The notes beneath the pieces are model-generated. The model saw only the letters and a list, made by a program, of their open reading frames with translations. It was not told the origin of the DNA and searched no databases. The position numbers were made by a program, and so were the translations under genes. Positions 41,646-52,830 of a stretch of 64,000 nt of DNA are shown in pieces. Location: NCBI RefSeq assembly GCF_032854445.1, contig NC_088303.1:13957501-14021500 (forward strand), in the 5' to 3' direction. Every line of letters begins with the position of its first letter. The first letter of the stretch is position 1. The DNA is from Liolophura sinensis (lineage: Eukaryota; Mollusca; Polyplacophora; Chitonida; Chitonidae).

Positions 41646-41752
41646 TCTCCTGACTTAAAGGAGAAGAAAATTTAAATATCAATCAAATACCATTGAAAAG
41701 AGTATGCATTTCCTCCCAGGTGCATGCCATAAAGAAAATCCTAATATGTACC

Positions 41753-42222
41753 TCAAGTTGATAAATTATAAATAAAGTCAGCGCCAAAATCCGCTGTGGA
41801 CAACTCCATTTTGCCTAAGAACCAGTCCTGAAGTCTCCTGTATTAGGAGGAGAACTGTCATCGGAAACCGCCGAAGTGCAGTTCGTACATTTCCGGTAGA
41901 ACTCTTCTTCCCAGAAGTAGCGAACGGTACAGTTCGTTTTCCCCTTGACGATCGGGAAACCTGAATGCTAGACGTAGGTTCCGAATTTACACGAATCGGC
42001 AGTTTTAACGACTCTCATTGGCTGAGAGGCAACACACCCCCAGCATAAATTACAGGGTGTTAAAGATGGAGGATCCGGTGGACTATTTATGCCAGCTTTC
42101 AGACTTTACGTGTATGGCGAGGAAAATGGCAAAATTATGCATCAGTCACCACCAGATAGAAAAAAAAAACATGCTCTTTTCAGCCTATAGTGTCAAGTTT
42201 TTAAGTTTTCTTCTTTAATGAA
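41753..42222 (+). repeat. Copy 1 of a two-copy ~475-bp repeat
   Basis: Colinear with 52348-52830 over its whole length (tcaagttgataaattataaa start, gcctatagtgtcaagttttt end), with scattered substitutions and small indels. It contains a reverse CCAAT box (tctcattggctgagaggc) followed 40 bases later by a short ATG frame. No protein match recognised. Confidence 0.7.
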
Positions 42223-42887
42223 CAATAATATTTAAAAACGTAGATATATTTCTATACAAAATGTATAAAGAAAATAGTAGTTAAACCTACAATGTCTTTT
42301 ATTGCTAATGATTTCAGTGAATTACTTTGGAGTCTTCGTCATTGTATAACTTTTTACCACCAGATGATAATATCCATGATTACCTCACAACAATTCTGAA
42401 ATCCAGGCATGTGCAACCAAACTCTATCCATAGTCCAAACAACACTTATGATTTAGTGACTTTTGTTAGCCATATTCAGAAATTATCTTTGCACACAAAC
42501 TTCTAATACATGTATATCCAGTCAAAACCTATTGTTTTGATCCATGTATTATGTCTTCCTAGCGAGAAAAAAAAAAGATATTATATAACTGATATCGACA
42601 ATTTGATGTTTGACATGAATTATTTAGAAATCAAAGAGAGCTCCTAGGCTAACAATAATTAACGGGCACTCATAGAATCTTGTGACAAATATGGTGTTTT
42701 TATCCACCAAGTAACCGTAATTTTAGCACACCACCTGACTATATAAATGCGTTTAACTATCACAGAAATTTGCAAAACAGTCGAGCTGAACATACAAAGC
42801 CAATCCCCTTCCCCTTCCCGCCAATTAACTAATTCGTAATAATACAAGAATATATAGGCTACAGTGTAAACAAATGAATGAATGAAT

Positions 42888-42975
42888 GGATACTTGGAGT
42901 TTAACGTCGTACTTAATTTTTTAGTCATATGACGACGAGGAGTCATTACATATGTATATATGTACTGTGTCCAGT
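42888..42975 (+). repeat. 5' fragment of the second dispersed repeat family
   Basis: acttggagtttaacgtcgta, then gtcatatgacgacgaggagt. Confidence 0.6.
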
Positions 42976-44169
42976 GTAAACGATGCAGCTTATTAAAGCA
43001 TCCAAACCAACGTGGAACTGTTGATATAGTGAATGGATACCATTTAACCTTGGTCAAATACAAGTACCGGTTGTATCATATGACAAAAAATCTACCGGAA
43101 CCTGGTAATACTTATTTGGGGCACTTTGAACAGCTAATGATTCGGTGCCCTGATGCTCAGGCGTTCGTCTTGAAGTCAAACCCGGGGTCGGGTCACACTA
43201 GTGATTTTGAAATGATATAAACATTTTTGAAATAAACACGACAAGAAACCAATATGGCTGATATGAGGTCACAAGCTGCGACGCATGCGTACTTCAAAAG
43301 TGCATCTCACTATCAAGAACAAGAACCTCATCCCTAAAAACAAGCATAACAACAACGTCGTCTACCCACAGAACTGCTTGTCTCATATAAAAACGGACTC
43401 GTAACTATTTGTATTGTTCGAAAGTATTATTGTTTGTAGTCATTCATCATATACGTTCATATATCTTCATAGAAAAAAAATGACAAAGCCCACAAACAGA
43501 TAGTCAGTATGAGACACATGGATGCAAAACTCTTTACTTTTTGAGATAACGCCCTTAACATTTATCTTAATGTTGAATAATACACACTAGCAACTGGTAT
43601 TTTGTGACTCATGGTACATGGCACGAGCACAGAGCATTTCCGTCGTGATGATGTGGTTTGCATGTATGCAAAACATGAGCTTGATACATGCACCTGTTTT
43701 TCAAAATCCCACCCTGAGCATTTTCTTAACAGCCATTCCAACACACAAAAGAGACTAAGATATTAATTTTGTAATTAATAGTTATTAAAACGAACGTACA
43801 GTATCAACAATGTACAGGTCATATTCCTAACATAAAATGTTGAATTACGGTTCAAATGTAATAAAACATATTAACATGCATTTATTCCAATGATCTTTGC
43901 ATATCTCCTTACCCAAATGTTACAAATTGTTACACTTCAAAGTCAAGATTAGTTCAGGATGTTAAAAAGAATCTTTTGATTTGTTTAACAGTAACTGACC
44001 ACGACGCCATTCCCAACTGTATGACATAACTTCCGGCCGTCGTTTGTAGAGACGAGACAAATGAAAGGAGAGTCAGCATGAAATTAGTTAAAACATGTGA
44101 AAATAATAACAACATATAACAAGCTTGTCCAGAATTATATACACAAAAAACAAAGCCTTATACTGTCCG

Positions 44170-44175
44170 TTTATT
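44170..44175 (-). promoter_or_regulatory. Candidate polyA signal of gene 2
   Basis: AATAAA on the - strand, about 145 bases after the gene 2 stop. The position is plausible but no transcript evidence is available. Confidence 0.35.
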
Positions 44176-44318
44176 TACCCTTCCCTCAAACCGTAGTTAC
44201 TCATGCCCAAAAGTCTTCATTATCCAAATGTAGACAACGCAAAGATATTTGCATTGGAGATTGTTAGGTAATCATGCATCTGTTCTGAAGATAACATCTC
44301 GGCAGTACATAGTTTAGA

Positions 44319-44656
44319 TTATGCGAAGAAGAATCTATAAACAACGCAGCTGAGATAAAACAGGGTTAACGTTCGTACTATTTTTGCGCTGTACATACGT
44401 GAGTGACCTGACGTAGGCTTTGTCATCTGATTGGCTGAGGCTGTAGGTTGTGTTGAGGTCGTCTGCTGTGTTGATATTGTTTGTTGGGTTGATGGCGTCT
44501 GGGTTGTGGGTGTCGTCTGTTGTGTTGATGTCGAAGTGTCCCGCGTAAAGTTCATCTGCTGATTTCCGCTTGTAGTCTTATCCTTTAAAGTCATGTTAAC
44601 TGATCGTGTAGTGCCAGTGGCCGTTGTTAAAGGTTGCGTAGTACTCGTTGTCATGC
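44319..44656 (-). CDS. Gene 2 exon 5: mucin-like Thr/Ser/Gln stalk and C-terminal tail
   Basis: Acceptor gttcctttaag|, phase 1 in. The frame is open to a stop at 44319. It encodes many T-T-S/T-Q-Q repeats (for example S-T-Q-Q-T-T-P-T-T-Q-T-P), then G-H-S-R-M-Y-S-A-K and a terminal hydrophobic stretch L-T-L-F-Y-L-S-C-V-V-Y-R-F-F-F-A. The tail may act as a GPI signal, but the Arg inside it is unusual. A gtatgt sequence inside the exon at Ser-Arg could serve as a donor, which would remove the tail. Confidence 0.68.
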
Positions 44657-47600
44657 CTTAAAGGAACAAAATATCATCGTCAGTGCGTTTACAGAGGATA
44701 GATAGAGGAGATTCCCAGATATCAGCCAAACACAATTCGTTTCCTTTAATAGAGCTATATTATAAATCATACACATCATACATTCGGTTTCATTTATATG
44801 TACAGTCTACAAATATTTATTTATTTCCTTTTTGTATTCTAGGGACAGTTGCATTTGTATGGTAACGTTATTGTTGATTTTCTTCATAATGCAGTTTTCA
44901 TTTAAGGATAAGAAAACATAACAATGATGCCAATCAAATGACAGCGCGTATAAACTTATTTCCAAATATGGCCTCTTAATATTTCTTTCGATTTTCTCCG
45001 AGGGAAAAAGGGTATTTGAAAATATTTTTGCGTGGTGGGTATTTGTGGCCACCTTTTAGTATTTATCGTCGTTGCATAATGATGTTCTAAATAAGGCTGT
45101 GATTGCATGCCTAACAGATTTATCTGAATGTGCATTTGTCGTTTATATTCAAACATATGCATTTAATCTGAATTACGATAATATTTATGAATATATTATG
45201 AATATATTAAAAACAAAGATATGATCAAAATCCAGGTTGAACATGTGTTTAGCTGAAAAGATCAAATTCTAGAGCAAATATATTTATTAAACATGTGCTA
45301 CATCCTCCACCGTTAAAACAAATTTTATGAGAACTCAAACAGCCATTAAACAAACCCACAAAGGTTTTATTCCCGCCTTGCCAATTGACATTATATAAAT
45401 ATATTGCAAATATTTGGTGAATTAAAAAACAATTTAAAAAAATTAATTTGCTACTATTACGCATTTACATGAACAGCTGCCAAGTATCACACTGTCGTCG
45501 CTGATCTGGTTTTGATCTCCGTGCTGTAGTTTATTTGTGTTTCATTACATTCTATAATACAATAACTCACGCGTTTCACACCGCGTTCCAGTGAATCCAT
45601 CCAGGCACCAACATTGGCCCTTAAACGTGTCGCACTCGCCACCATTTTCACAGCTGAAGCAATATGTTCCGCAGTCTGAACCCCAGTGGGTTTTCGGGCA
45701 GCCTGTACAACAACATCACAACTCATGCAGTTGATTTCAAAGCTAAAATACACCCAGGAACTGCATTTAGTATTTAGAACTGATACACTCACAGTAATTA
45801 TATGTACATCAGAGACTAATACATGGATAGGCTATTCGCCTACTTAAACTGAAATAAAGCAGAATTCTTTTTTAACATTTGCTTGCGTCATTTCCGTATA
45901 TCTATTGTTATTTAATGTCATAGTCAAGATTTTTTCATTTATAAGTTTTATGGGTGGAATTTTTTTGAAGAATTTTCCAAGATATGACCTAAGTTTTTTT
46001 TGTCTTGTGAAAGCCCAAGGGCTTTCGGCGAGGACGCGATTGTTCTAGTGTGTATGGCCAGACACAAGACTTTTCAATGCTTGTCTTGTACACAAGGCAT
46101 TTCAATGCTTGTTTTGTACACAAGGCATTTCAATGCTTATCTTGTACACAAGGCATTTCAATGCTTGTCATGTACACAAGGCATTTCAATGCTTGCCTTG
46201 TACACATGGCATTTCAATACAATTTCAGAAGAATTTAACAGAAACTTACCGACTTTCTGAACAGAAAAATTTGCTGTGACAACCACATTTATCACAGAGG
46301 AGAATACAGTGACGTTTCGCTCTAATTTACACCGGTAGGTGGTGCTTTGCTGGGCGGGAAATCCACGATAAAAGAAGAGCTGCATGATAATGTTAGCGCT
46401 GTTATACCAGAATGTGGGTATGACTTCAGGTTTAGTGGCTGGATTATCGATCATCTTAAGCACCACTCCGTACACACTCTTCACTAGGGGGTCTGTGTCC
46501 TTGGAGCAAAAGAAAAGCGTGCCCTTAATGCCGGCATTGGCGAGAAAAGGACTGGGGTTTTCGATGGTTTGGCTTACCAAATACACCGTAAGTCCACCTG
46601 AAACAATACCCACAAAAAGCTTGTTATTTTTCTGATTATTTTGGAAACATGTAGTGTTATGAATATAATAAAATAAAATAATAAAGACTTACAGCACTGA
46701 GATCTTCGCTTCGAAACATTCGCACTCCAACCCACTCAGAATGGATATTCGAGGTCTATAATCGCAAGGCCAATTCCCAAAACAACGTTTAACACGAGTC
46801 ACCAAAGAATTAAGTCAGTACAAAAGTACGATATTAGGACGGAATCAAGCGAAGAGATGCAGTCAACAGTTTTCAATGTTCTCGGCGAATAAGTGAAAGC
46901 AGTATTCAAATCGTGTATTCTACGTCAGGATCTGTGCTTACGTCACATGACCTGCGTGTCAAATCGAGTATTCTACGTCAGGATATGTGCTTACGTCACA
47001 TGACATGCGTGTGACATGTGTACTTACAATCTGTCACCGCATACACGTGATCCCGAACCATTACATTGGGCAGAAAGTAGTTCACGTTATTCTCGATTGC
47101 GGAGAAATTGAATCGAACGGCATCTCTGTTAACTGCAGCCTGAAATGTGGAGACGGTATTCAAACAACCAGACAAACTTATTTCAGTTACAAACAGGGGG
47201 GCCTCCTTGGCCGAGGGGGTTAGCGCCTAAGCTCGGCGCAATGACCCAGTAGACTCTCGCCAATGCGGTCGTTGTGAGTTCAAGTCCAGCTCATGCTTTC
47301 TTCCTCTCCGACAATACGTGGGAAGGTCTGAGCAACTTGCGAATGGTCGTGGATTTCCCACGTACTCTGCCCAGTTTCCTCCAACCATCATGTCATATAA
47401 GTAAAATATTCTTGAGTATGGCGTAAAACACCAATCAATCAAATAAATAAATAAATAATTACAGATGTAAAAGACAGCATAGAGACCAAAACCAGACCAG
47501 CGACGGAAGCATGATAAACAGTTGGCAAATGGCCACATGCAACCGGTGAAATCCGGCCTCCTGTCAGTTTATCGCAGGGTTTTATTCTATAGTTTTTCAT

Positions 47601-48404
47601 ATAAAATCTTAAATAGTAGCAACTTAAACGCCCTCTAGCACAACTGCTTTTGCGAGTTACAGGCAAGCAGAAGTAGTGTACCTCACGGAAATAAAATAAC
47701 TAAATGAGTTTGATCTTCCATAGAATTTTACATTATCCATGTTCCGGTGTAAATTCTGTTCGTCACTCCAGTAATGTCTTTCAAGTTTCAGTATTATCAC
47801 ATTATGTTCATTTCTTTGTAACATCACGGCCCATAAATACATTCACCATCCTTAACAACTCCTTTATTTGACCTTTTGATGTACATGATTTGCGTTCATG
47901 AACCACTGAAAATATCAGTGTTGCTAACCAATGGACTCAGAAGAAACAAGATCTTCGGAATCCACTATTTCTTAAAAACTGAAGATTTCCTTTGTTGCTA
48001 TTAACATCATTAAATTTTTAAAACTAATTCTGTTTAAATCGTGGTGCGAGGGGGCATGTAAGTTGATTGTATCAACGCATTTACACGAAAGGTTTATCAC
48101 TGACATATTTAGACTGACAAGAGGCCGGATTGTACCGTTGACGTGTGAAAACTTGCCAACTATACGCACAGCTCTGGTTTAGTATTTTGTATCCGTGATC
48201 TTAATGAAATGAAAGTGTGTGCTATTCAGCGTGTAAGCCTTGTATGATCGTGGTACAAGATGAAAAGATACACTAAGAGGTACTCACCAGGGAAGATTTT
48301 CCTGCAGGGATGTGACAGGAAGGGCTCCGAATCTGCCCAACCGAAGTGACAATCTGACTGGTAAGGATCAGCAACATCAGCTGAGCCGCCGTCGCGACAA
48401 GCAT
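44319..48404 (-). CDS. Gene 2: single-module Ig-EGF protein with mucin-like stalk (5 coding exons, 348 aa)
   Basis: Joined in transcript order: 48404-48288, 47139-47028, 46597-46250, 45702-45571, 44656-44319. All junctions are GT-AG and in frame (1047 nt). The protein has a signal peptide (about 1-22), C-x-x-P cap, one Ig-like domain (40-192), one 8-Cys EGF (193-236), and a Thr/Ser/Gln-rich stalk likely to be O-glycosylated (237-325). It ends in a short hydrophobic segment with one Arg near the end. It looks like a one-module relative of gene 1, on the opposite strand, tail-to-tail with it. Likely at or outside the cell surface; the partner is unknown. A second reading uses an internal donor in the last exon (see findings), which would continue to an unseen exon. 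Confidence 0.78.
45571..45702 (-). CDS. Gene 2 exon 4: 8-Cys EGF-like domain
   Basis: 132 nt, acceptor gttgtacag|, donor GAAACGC|gtgagt, phase 1 at both ends. It encodes G-C-P-K-T-H-W-G-S-D-C-G-T-Y-C, then C-E-N-G-G-E-C and C-W-C-L-D-G-F-T-G-T-R-C. All eight Cys are present. Length equals gene 1 exon 4. Confidence 0.87.
46060..46220. repeat. 28-bp tandem repeat in intron 3 of gene 2
   Basis: About six units of aaggcatttcaatgcttgtc plus ttgtacac. The array begins about 30 bases from the donor of the Ig-like exon. Confidence 0.88.
46250..46597 (-). CDS. Gene 2 exon 3: module exon B (Ig-like domain)
   Basis: 348 nt, acceptor attgtttcag|, donor AAAGTCG|gtaagt, phase 1 at both ends. It begins (C)-G-L-T-V-Y-L-V-S-Q, with L-F-F-C-S-K-D-T-D, then I-P-T-F-W-Y-N-S-A and T-Y-R-C-K-L-E. 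Possible N-glycosylation sites are N-V-T and N-F-S. It is a direct paralogue of gene 1 exons 3 and 7. A 28-bp tandem repeat starts within about 30 bases downstream of its donor. Confidence 0.86.
46735..46925 (+). repeat. Dispersed repeat related to 40868-41075
   Basis: See the 40.9-kb entry for landmarks. It lies in intron 2 of gene 2, next to the CRE-like duplication. Confidence 0.55.
46911..47016. repeat. 53-bp direct duplication with CRE-like sites, intron 2 of gene 2
   Basis: Two adjacent copies of attctacgtcaggatctgtg followed by cttacgtcacatgacctgcg. Each carries TTACGTCA, which resembles a cAMP-response element, and CACATG. The second copy ends about 12 bases from the donor of exon 2. 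Confidence 0.7.
47028..47139 (-). CDS. Gene 2 exon 2: module exon A
   Basis: 112 nt, acceptor cacatttcag|, donor GATT|gtaagt, phase 0 to phase 1. It encodes V-R-F-N-F-S-A-I-E-N-N-V and, later, R-D-H-V-Y-A-V-T-D, with the split Cys codon at the end. Length and phases are identical to gene 1 exons 2 and 6. Confidence 0.78.
47196..47458 (+). mobile_element. Full-length tRNA-derived SINE in gene 2
   Basis: Head gggcctccttggccgagggg, box B gtgagttcaagtcc, body, tail gtaaaatattcttgagtatg and AAATAAATAAAT. It lies in intron 1 of gene 2, with an unrelated dispersed repeat abutting its tail. Confidence 0.88.
47460..47665 (+). repeat. Dispersed repeat family R copy
   Basis: Has gttggcaaatggccacatgc, aaccggtgaaatccggcctc and agtagcaacttaaacgccct, directly after the SINE tail. 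Confidence 0.65.
48288..48404 (-). CDS. Gene 2 exon 1: signal peptide
   Basis: 39 codons: M-L-V-A-T-A-A-Q-L-M-L-L-I-L-T-S-Q-I-V-T-S-V-G, then R-S-P-S-C-H-I-P-A-G-K-S-S-L, ending at donor CCCTG|gtgagt in phase 0. The acceptor ctactgcacag lies two bases before the ATG, mirroring gene 1. The C-H-I-P piece corresponds to the N-cap of gene 1. Confidence 0.8.
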
Positions 48405-49369
48405 GTCTGTGCAGTAGGGTGAAACAACAACAACGCATATAAATGTGCACGAACTGAGTGAGGCTTTCAACGATTTACCAAAGACAGTGTGAGCTACGAC
48501 CATCATAGTATTAGTGGGCATGTAAAAATGCACGGTACTTTTGGTTTAAATATTTGAATTTTGCCTTCACCAGTGAAGTGGCATGTATCCTTTGCCAGAT
48601 TGTTACCTAGATGATCACAATACACCACACTAACGGGGTGCACAGCTGATAAATTCCATCACGACCCAACCACAAGTCTCTGGCCTCATTTCGGAGGAAG
48701 ATCCTGAAGATGCTCCTCAAAAAACACAAATCGTTATATTGATTTTTATTCAACAATTCAGGCTGCACAAAATATACAAGAACCACAAATGTTCAGTAGA
48801 CCCTTTACTCAGACGCCGCCGATTTTCTTAGTATTCTGAGCTTGTCTGATCCCCATATTTGAACACGTCACGTGACATCCATTGCGTTGAAGTTAGCACT
48901 GTGGTCAATGCATGTAGCCATTTGCCAAGGTTGCACGTGAAGACATTTGATGCATTGAATAACCCTTGGGTTAATTCTGTTAAAACAGACTGTATAAGTT
49001 TTGACAACACTGTCGTATTAGACACTGTAATTAACAATTTTTTCTATACTGTATATGTATACTGTAAAGAAACGGTTTAACGTGTTTTATTTACTGCTTT
49101 CAAACTGCTATGTCACGTGACAAAGAGCACGTTCTGCTCATGTCTAAGACACTATCCTATCCTGTACTATCTTATCCACAAAACGACGGAGCGCCACACC
49201 CAAAACCACACATTGCACAATAGCCAATGGAATATGATATGCCTTTCACTAGTGGATGTTCTGTCGGTAAATGCTATAAATGAACATGTGGCTTTGTCAT
49301 GTTGGCCAAACACAAAGGTATTGCTGCGCATGGGTGCTTTCCACTTTTCAATGTATGTATGTACATGTA

Positions 49370-49420
49370 TGTATGCTTGGGGTTTAACGTCGTACTTAAC
49401 AATGTTTCAGTCATACCATG
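49370..49420 (+). repeat. 5' fragment of the second dispersed repeat family
   Basis: tgtatgcttggggtttaacg, then tcgtacttaacaatgtttca. Confidence 0.6.
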
Positions 49421-49767
49421 TTCAAAGTAACCAGGTCGGCCGTGGTCAACGGTTTCAGATGAAAACCTGGCCGTCTAGGTATAATGCAGCACATTGGTAA
49501 CTCATACTACAACTAGATAGACACACTGTGATATCAACCTTACGGCAAGGTAGACAGCCAGTGACAAAGTTATTTATGAGAACAAAGTTTTAAAGTTTAG
49601 GTTGCTGTTTTTGTCACCTGGTTAGAGGATATGACGTCAGTTCATTGAAAAGTCTGCTTTTCACTCATTAGGTCCGATAAGCTGGCCGACAACAAATAAT
49701 GCAGCAACTTAAACTTTACAACTCCCGAACGACGAGTACGTGAAAAATATATGTATAAAACTTAGTT

Positions 49768-49884
49768 TGTCAGCAACACGCCGATGGTAGCGAATTTCCC
49801 AAGGCTTCTGTTCTGTTTCCTCCCACCAAATGCTGGCCGCCGTCGTATAAGTGAAATAAACCACAAATCAAATAAATAAATGAA
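49768..49884 (+). mobile_element. SINE, 5'-truncated
   Basis: Body and tail: tcctcccaccaaatgctggc, ccgccgtcgtataagtgaaa, then AAATAAATAAAT. Confidence 0.8.
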
Positions 49885-52047
49885 ATGGATACAAGTTATA
49901 TACAACAGTTGTATACACGATTGTGCTGGTTTTCCAACAGATCTAGGATAAGCAGATAGAAGACTAAGGTCCTCTGACTGACTGAAACGTATATATACAT
50001 ATATTGCCAGACTTAGCTCCAAATGTTCATATGGACTGACACCAGTGTCCATGTAAGCTAAACCTGTCTATGTAAGAGGGCAGTTTATGTACAGCCTGAC
50101 AAGGGTTGAAGAGACAGTGGGGCGTACAAGCCAGGGTGTCACACAGGCCACAACACCGCACACACTGGACAATCCGCCACTGAGGACATTTACCGACTTA
50201 CCTGTAGTTTCCTGTGCCTGTACGGTACACTTGTGTGATAGGTCAGCTGGTCATGTTTTGAGGCGCGGACTTAAAATCTAAATTATGGTCTCAAGAAAGC
50301 GTGGGGTGAGACGATCTCTCCTTTGGAATATGGGACTGTCCTGAATTCAGTTCAGGGAACAATGTGAGCTCGCTTGGATGACGCGCAAGGGCAGCGAAGC
50401 GGCCTTTCATGAGTATACAAGGTCGAGTGAGTCAATACAGCATGCACTACTTACGACTGGCTTGAACTGCGAGCTTCACGCAAATGGGGTGCATGGGGTA
50501 AACATAAAAGGGGCGTTTTAAAGGGTCGGTGGGGTGAGGTATGAACATAATCTTTCAATAGGACCACCTCCATATATTTACAAAACGCTGCAGACAAACT
50601 TGTCCAAAGAGAGATTTCTCTTTCAATTCGCATTCTTACTGTTATGGTCAGAAAAAGCGTGTCAGTAAACCGTCAAATAACAAACTTGTGAATGCTAAAA
50701 TCATGTGGTTAAATATTTAGCTTACACATAAATTAGAAATTTAATTATGAAAATTATAATTTAATTCACAAAACTGTAAACTCGCCTTGGGAATTCTTGC
50801 TGATTTTCAAATTGCGCGTAAAAATATCTGACCGGATGTTTGTAATGTTGACAAAAGTATGTAACGAACATTTTTGCCGAGAAATGCTGCTACTGATCGC
50901 ACCAAAGTTAATGTCGGTGAACTAATTCATTCAATCTCATGGCTGTATGTAGAAACAGAATTCTGGCCAATGTTAAACTGACGTCTGGCAGGACACCATA
51001 TTCACGAATATTTCACTTTTACAACGTTACATGGTCGAGTATATATGGCCTAGGTTGAAATTTAAAACTTCTAATTTTAATGTTATATTCTGGTGACAGC
51101 TAGTCGTAAGCTGATATATTTGTTTCACCCTTACGAAAAGACCGGATTGGTCGACGGGAAATGTGGCCAATACAGCTAGACAAAAGCATGTGTTTAAACG
51201 GGGATTCAAAATGGCTGTGAGGAATCGAGCTCAATAACAATGTGCTTTACAAAAATTCAAGTTTGTACTCACCTACCTCAACTCACGGATTCATCAGTGA
51301 CAGTTTTGGGGTTAAGTTATAAAAGTTAAGTTATTTTGTGTCAGCAATACGGTGGTGTGTACATATATACACGTTCACACACGAATGTATGTATTTACCT
51401 GAGTCTGACTCACAGTAGCACACCGAATGCTGTTACGCTGGGATACATGTCACATGTATAGTTTTATTCGTTCGTGTTGAAGAGGAAATTATTTCCTTAT
51501 TTCATTGTTCTGAAGCCACTATACATTTTGCCCAGCGGGTATAGTATTAGGTACAGCTACAGAATCTTAATGTTGTATACGGATATGTATGTAGAACAGT
51601 GACAGGTTTGATCTAGCTGACATAACAGGATGTGTATAGAATACATTGTATATAACTATGCTAGGAGTGGTATAAGTGTAACTGATTAAAAATGAGGCTT
51701 CAACACCCCTTTGTGGGTTGCCAGTAGAAAAAAATACTATGCGATATTAAACTTCCACAGATTTGTTTCATTAGTAAAACTTAAAACGTCAAATGTAATT
51801 TGAACGAAACATACACTCTGAATATGTATTTAGGGCCTAAACACAAAGATCCACACAATCTTCCTTTTACTTCTGAAGCACATGGCTTGCTAAACACGTA
51901 ATGGGAAAAGGTGCTCAGGTTGAAATGTGGAGGCATTAAACATGTGGAGGGTACAAAATATTTTTAGTCCGGAAATCCTAAACATTTGAACTTAAAACAC
52001 TTGGTATGCTAAACATGTTTGATAACTATAAACTGTGAACCTCCACA

Positions 52048-52137
52048 TGGGGCATCCGTAGCTCAGTTGGTTCGCGCGCCAGCGCAGCGTAATGACACAG
52101 GAGCCTCTGCACAATCCATAACCTCAGTGAGTGTCAT
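52048..52137 (+). mobile_element. SINE head only
   Basis: ggggcatccgtagctcagtt and gcgcagcgtaatgacacagg match the tRNA-like head. The body is absent. Confidence 0.7.
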
Positions 52138-52347
52138 TGTGCTATTATAATGATTTCAGAGAAATTTCAGAAACACACAGCTCATAGACATTGTACATCG
52201 TAACAATATTTGCAGGTAGTTAAATACTAAAACTGTCGGTCTCGTTCTAATATATTAATAATGAACTGACTTTCTGTCTGCTACAATTTACCACCTTCAA
52301 AAATCCATCGTCATATTCGCTTCGCTGCAGTAGGGTACTTGGTTACC

Positions 52348-52830
52348 TCAAGTTGATAAATTATAAATAAAGTCAGCGCCAAAATCCGCTGTGGGCGACT
52401 CCATTTTGCCTAAGAACTAGTCCTGAAGTCTTCTGTGTTAGGAGGAGAATTGCCGCCGAAAACCGCCGAAGTACAGTTCGTACATTTCCGGTAGAACTCT
52501 TCTTCCCAGAAGGTAGCGAACAGTGCAGTTCGTTTTCCGCTTGACGATCGGGAAATCTAAATGTTGGACGAATGTTTTCCGAGGTTACACGAACAAGCCA
52601 CTTTACACGACTCTCATTGGCTGAGAGGCAACACACCCCAGCATAAATTACAGGGTGTTAAAGATGGAGGACGCAGTGGACTCAGCGATTTATGCCAGCT
52701 TTGCCGTTTTCAGGCTTTACGTGTAAGGCGAGGAATAATGACAAAATTATGCAGCAGGCACCAGCAGATAGCAAAAATGTGCTCTTTTCAGCCTATAGTG
52801 TCATGTTTTTAGGTTGTCTTCTTTAAAGAT
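52348..52830 (+). repeat. Copy 2 of a two-copy ~475-bp repeat
   Basis: Colinear with 41753-42222. The short ATG frames in the two copies diverge and end differently, so no conserved protein is supported. Confidence 0.7.

Larger units (their letters stand above)
38528..44169. other. Intergenic space between convergent genes 1 and 2
   Basis: Repeats as listed (SINE fragment, two-copy repeat copy 1, family R and second-family fragments). I find no further Ig- or EGF-type exon. Confidence 0.6.

Noticed and set aside
44319-44656. Thr/Gln-rich frame first considered as simple-sequence noise
   Set aside because: The noise reading was rejected: its acceptor phase matches the EGF exon donor upstream, so it was kept as gene 2's last exon.
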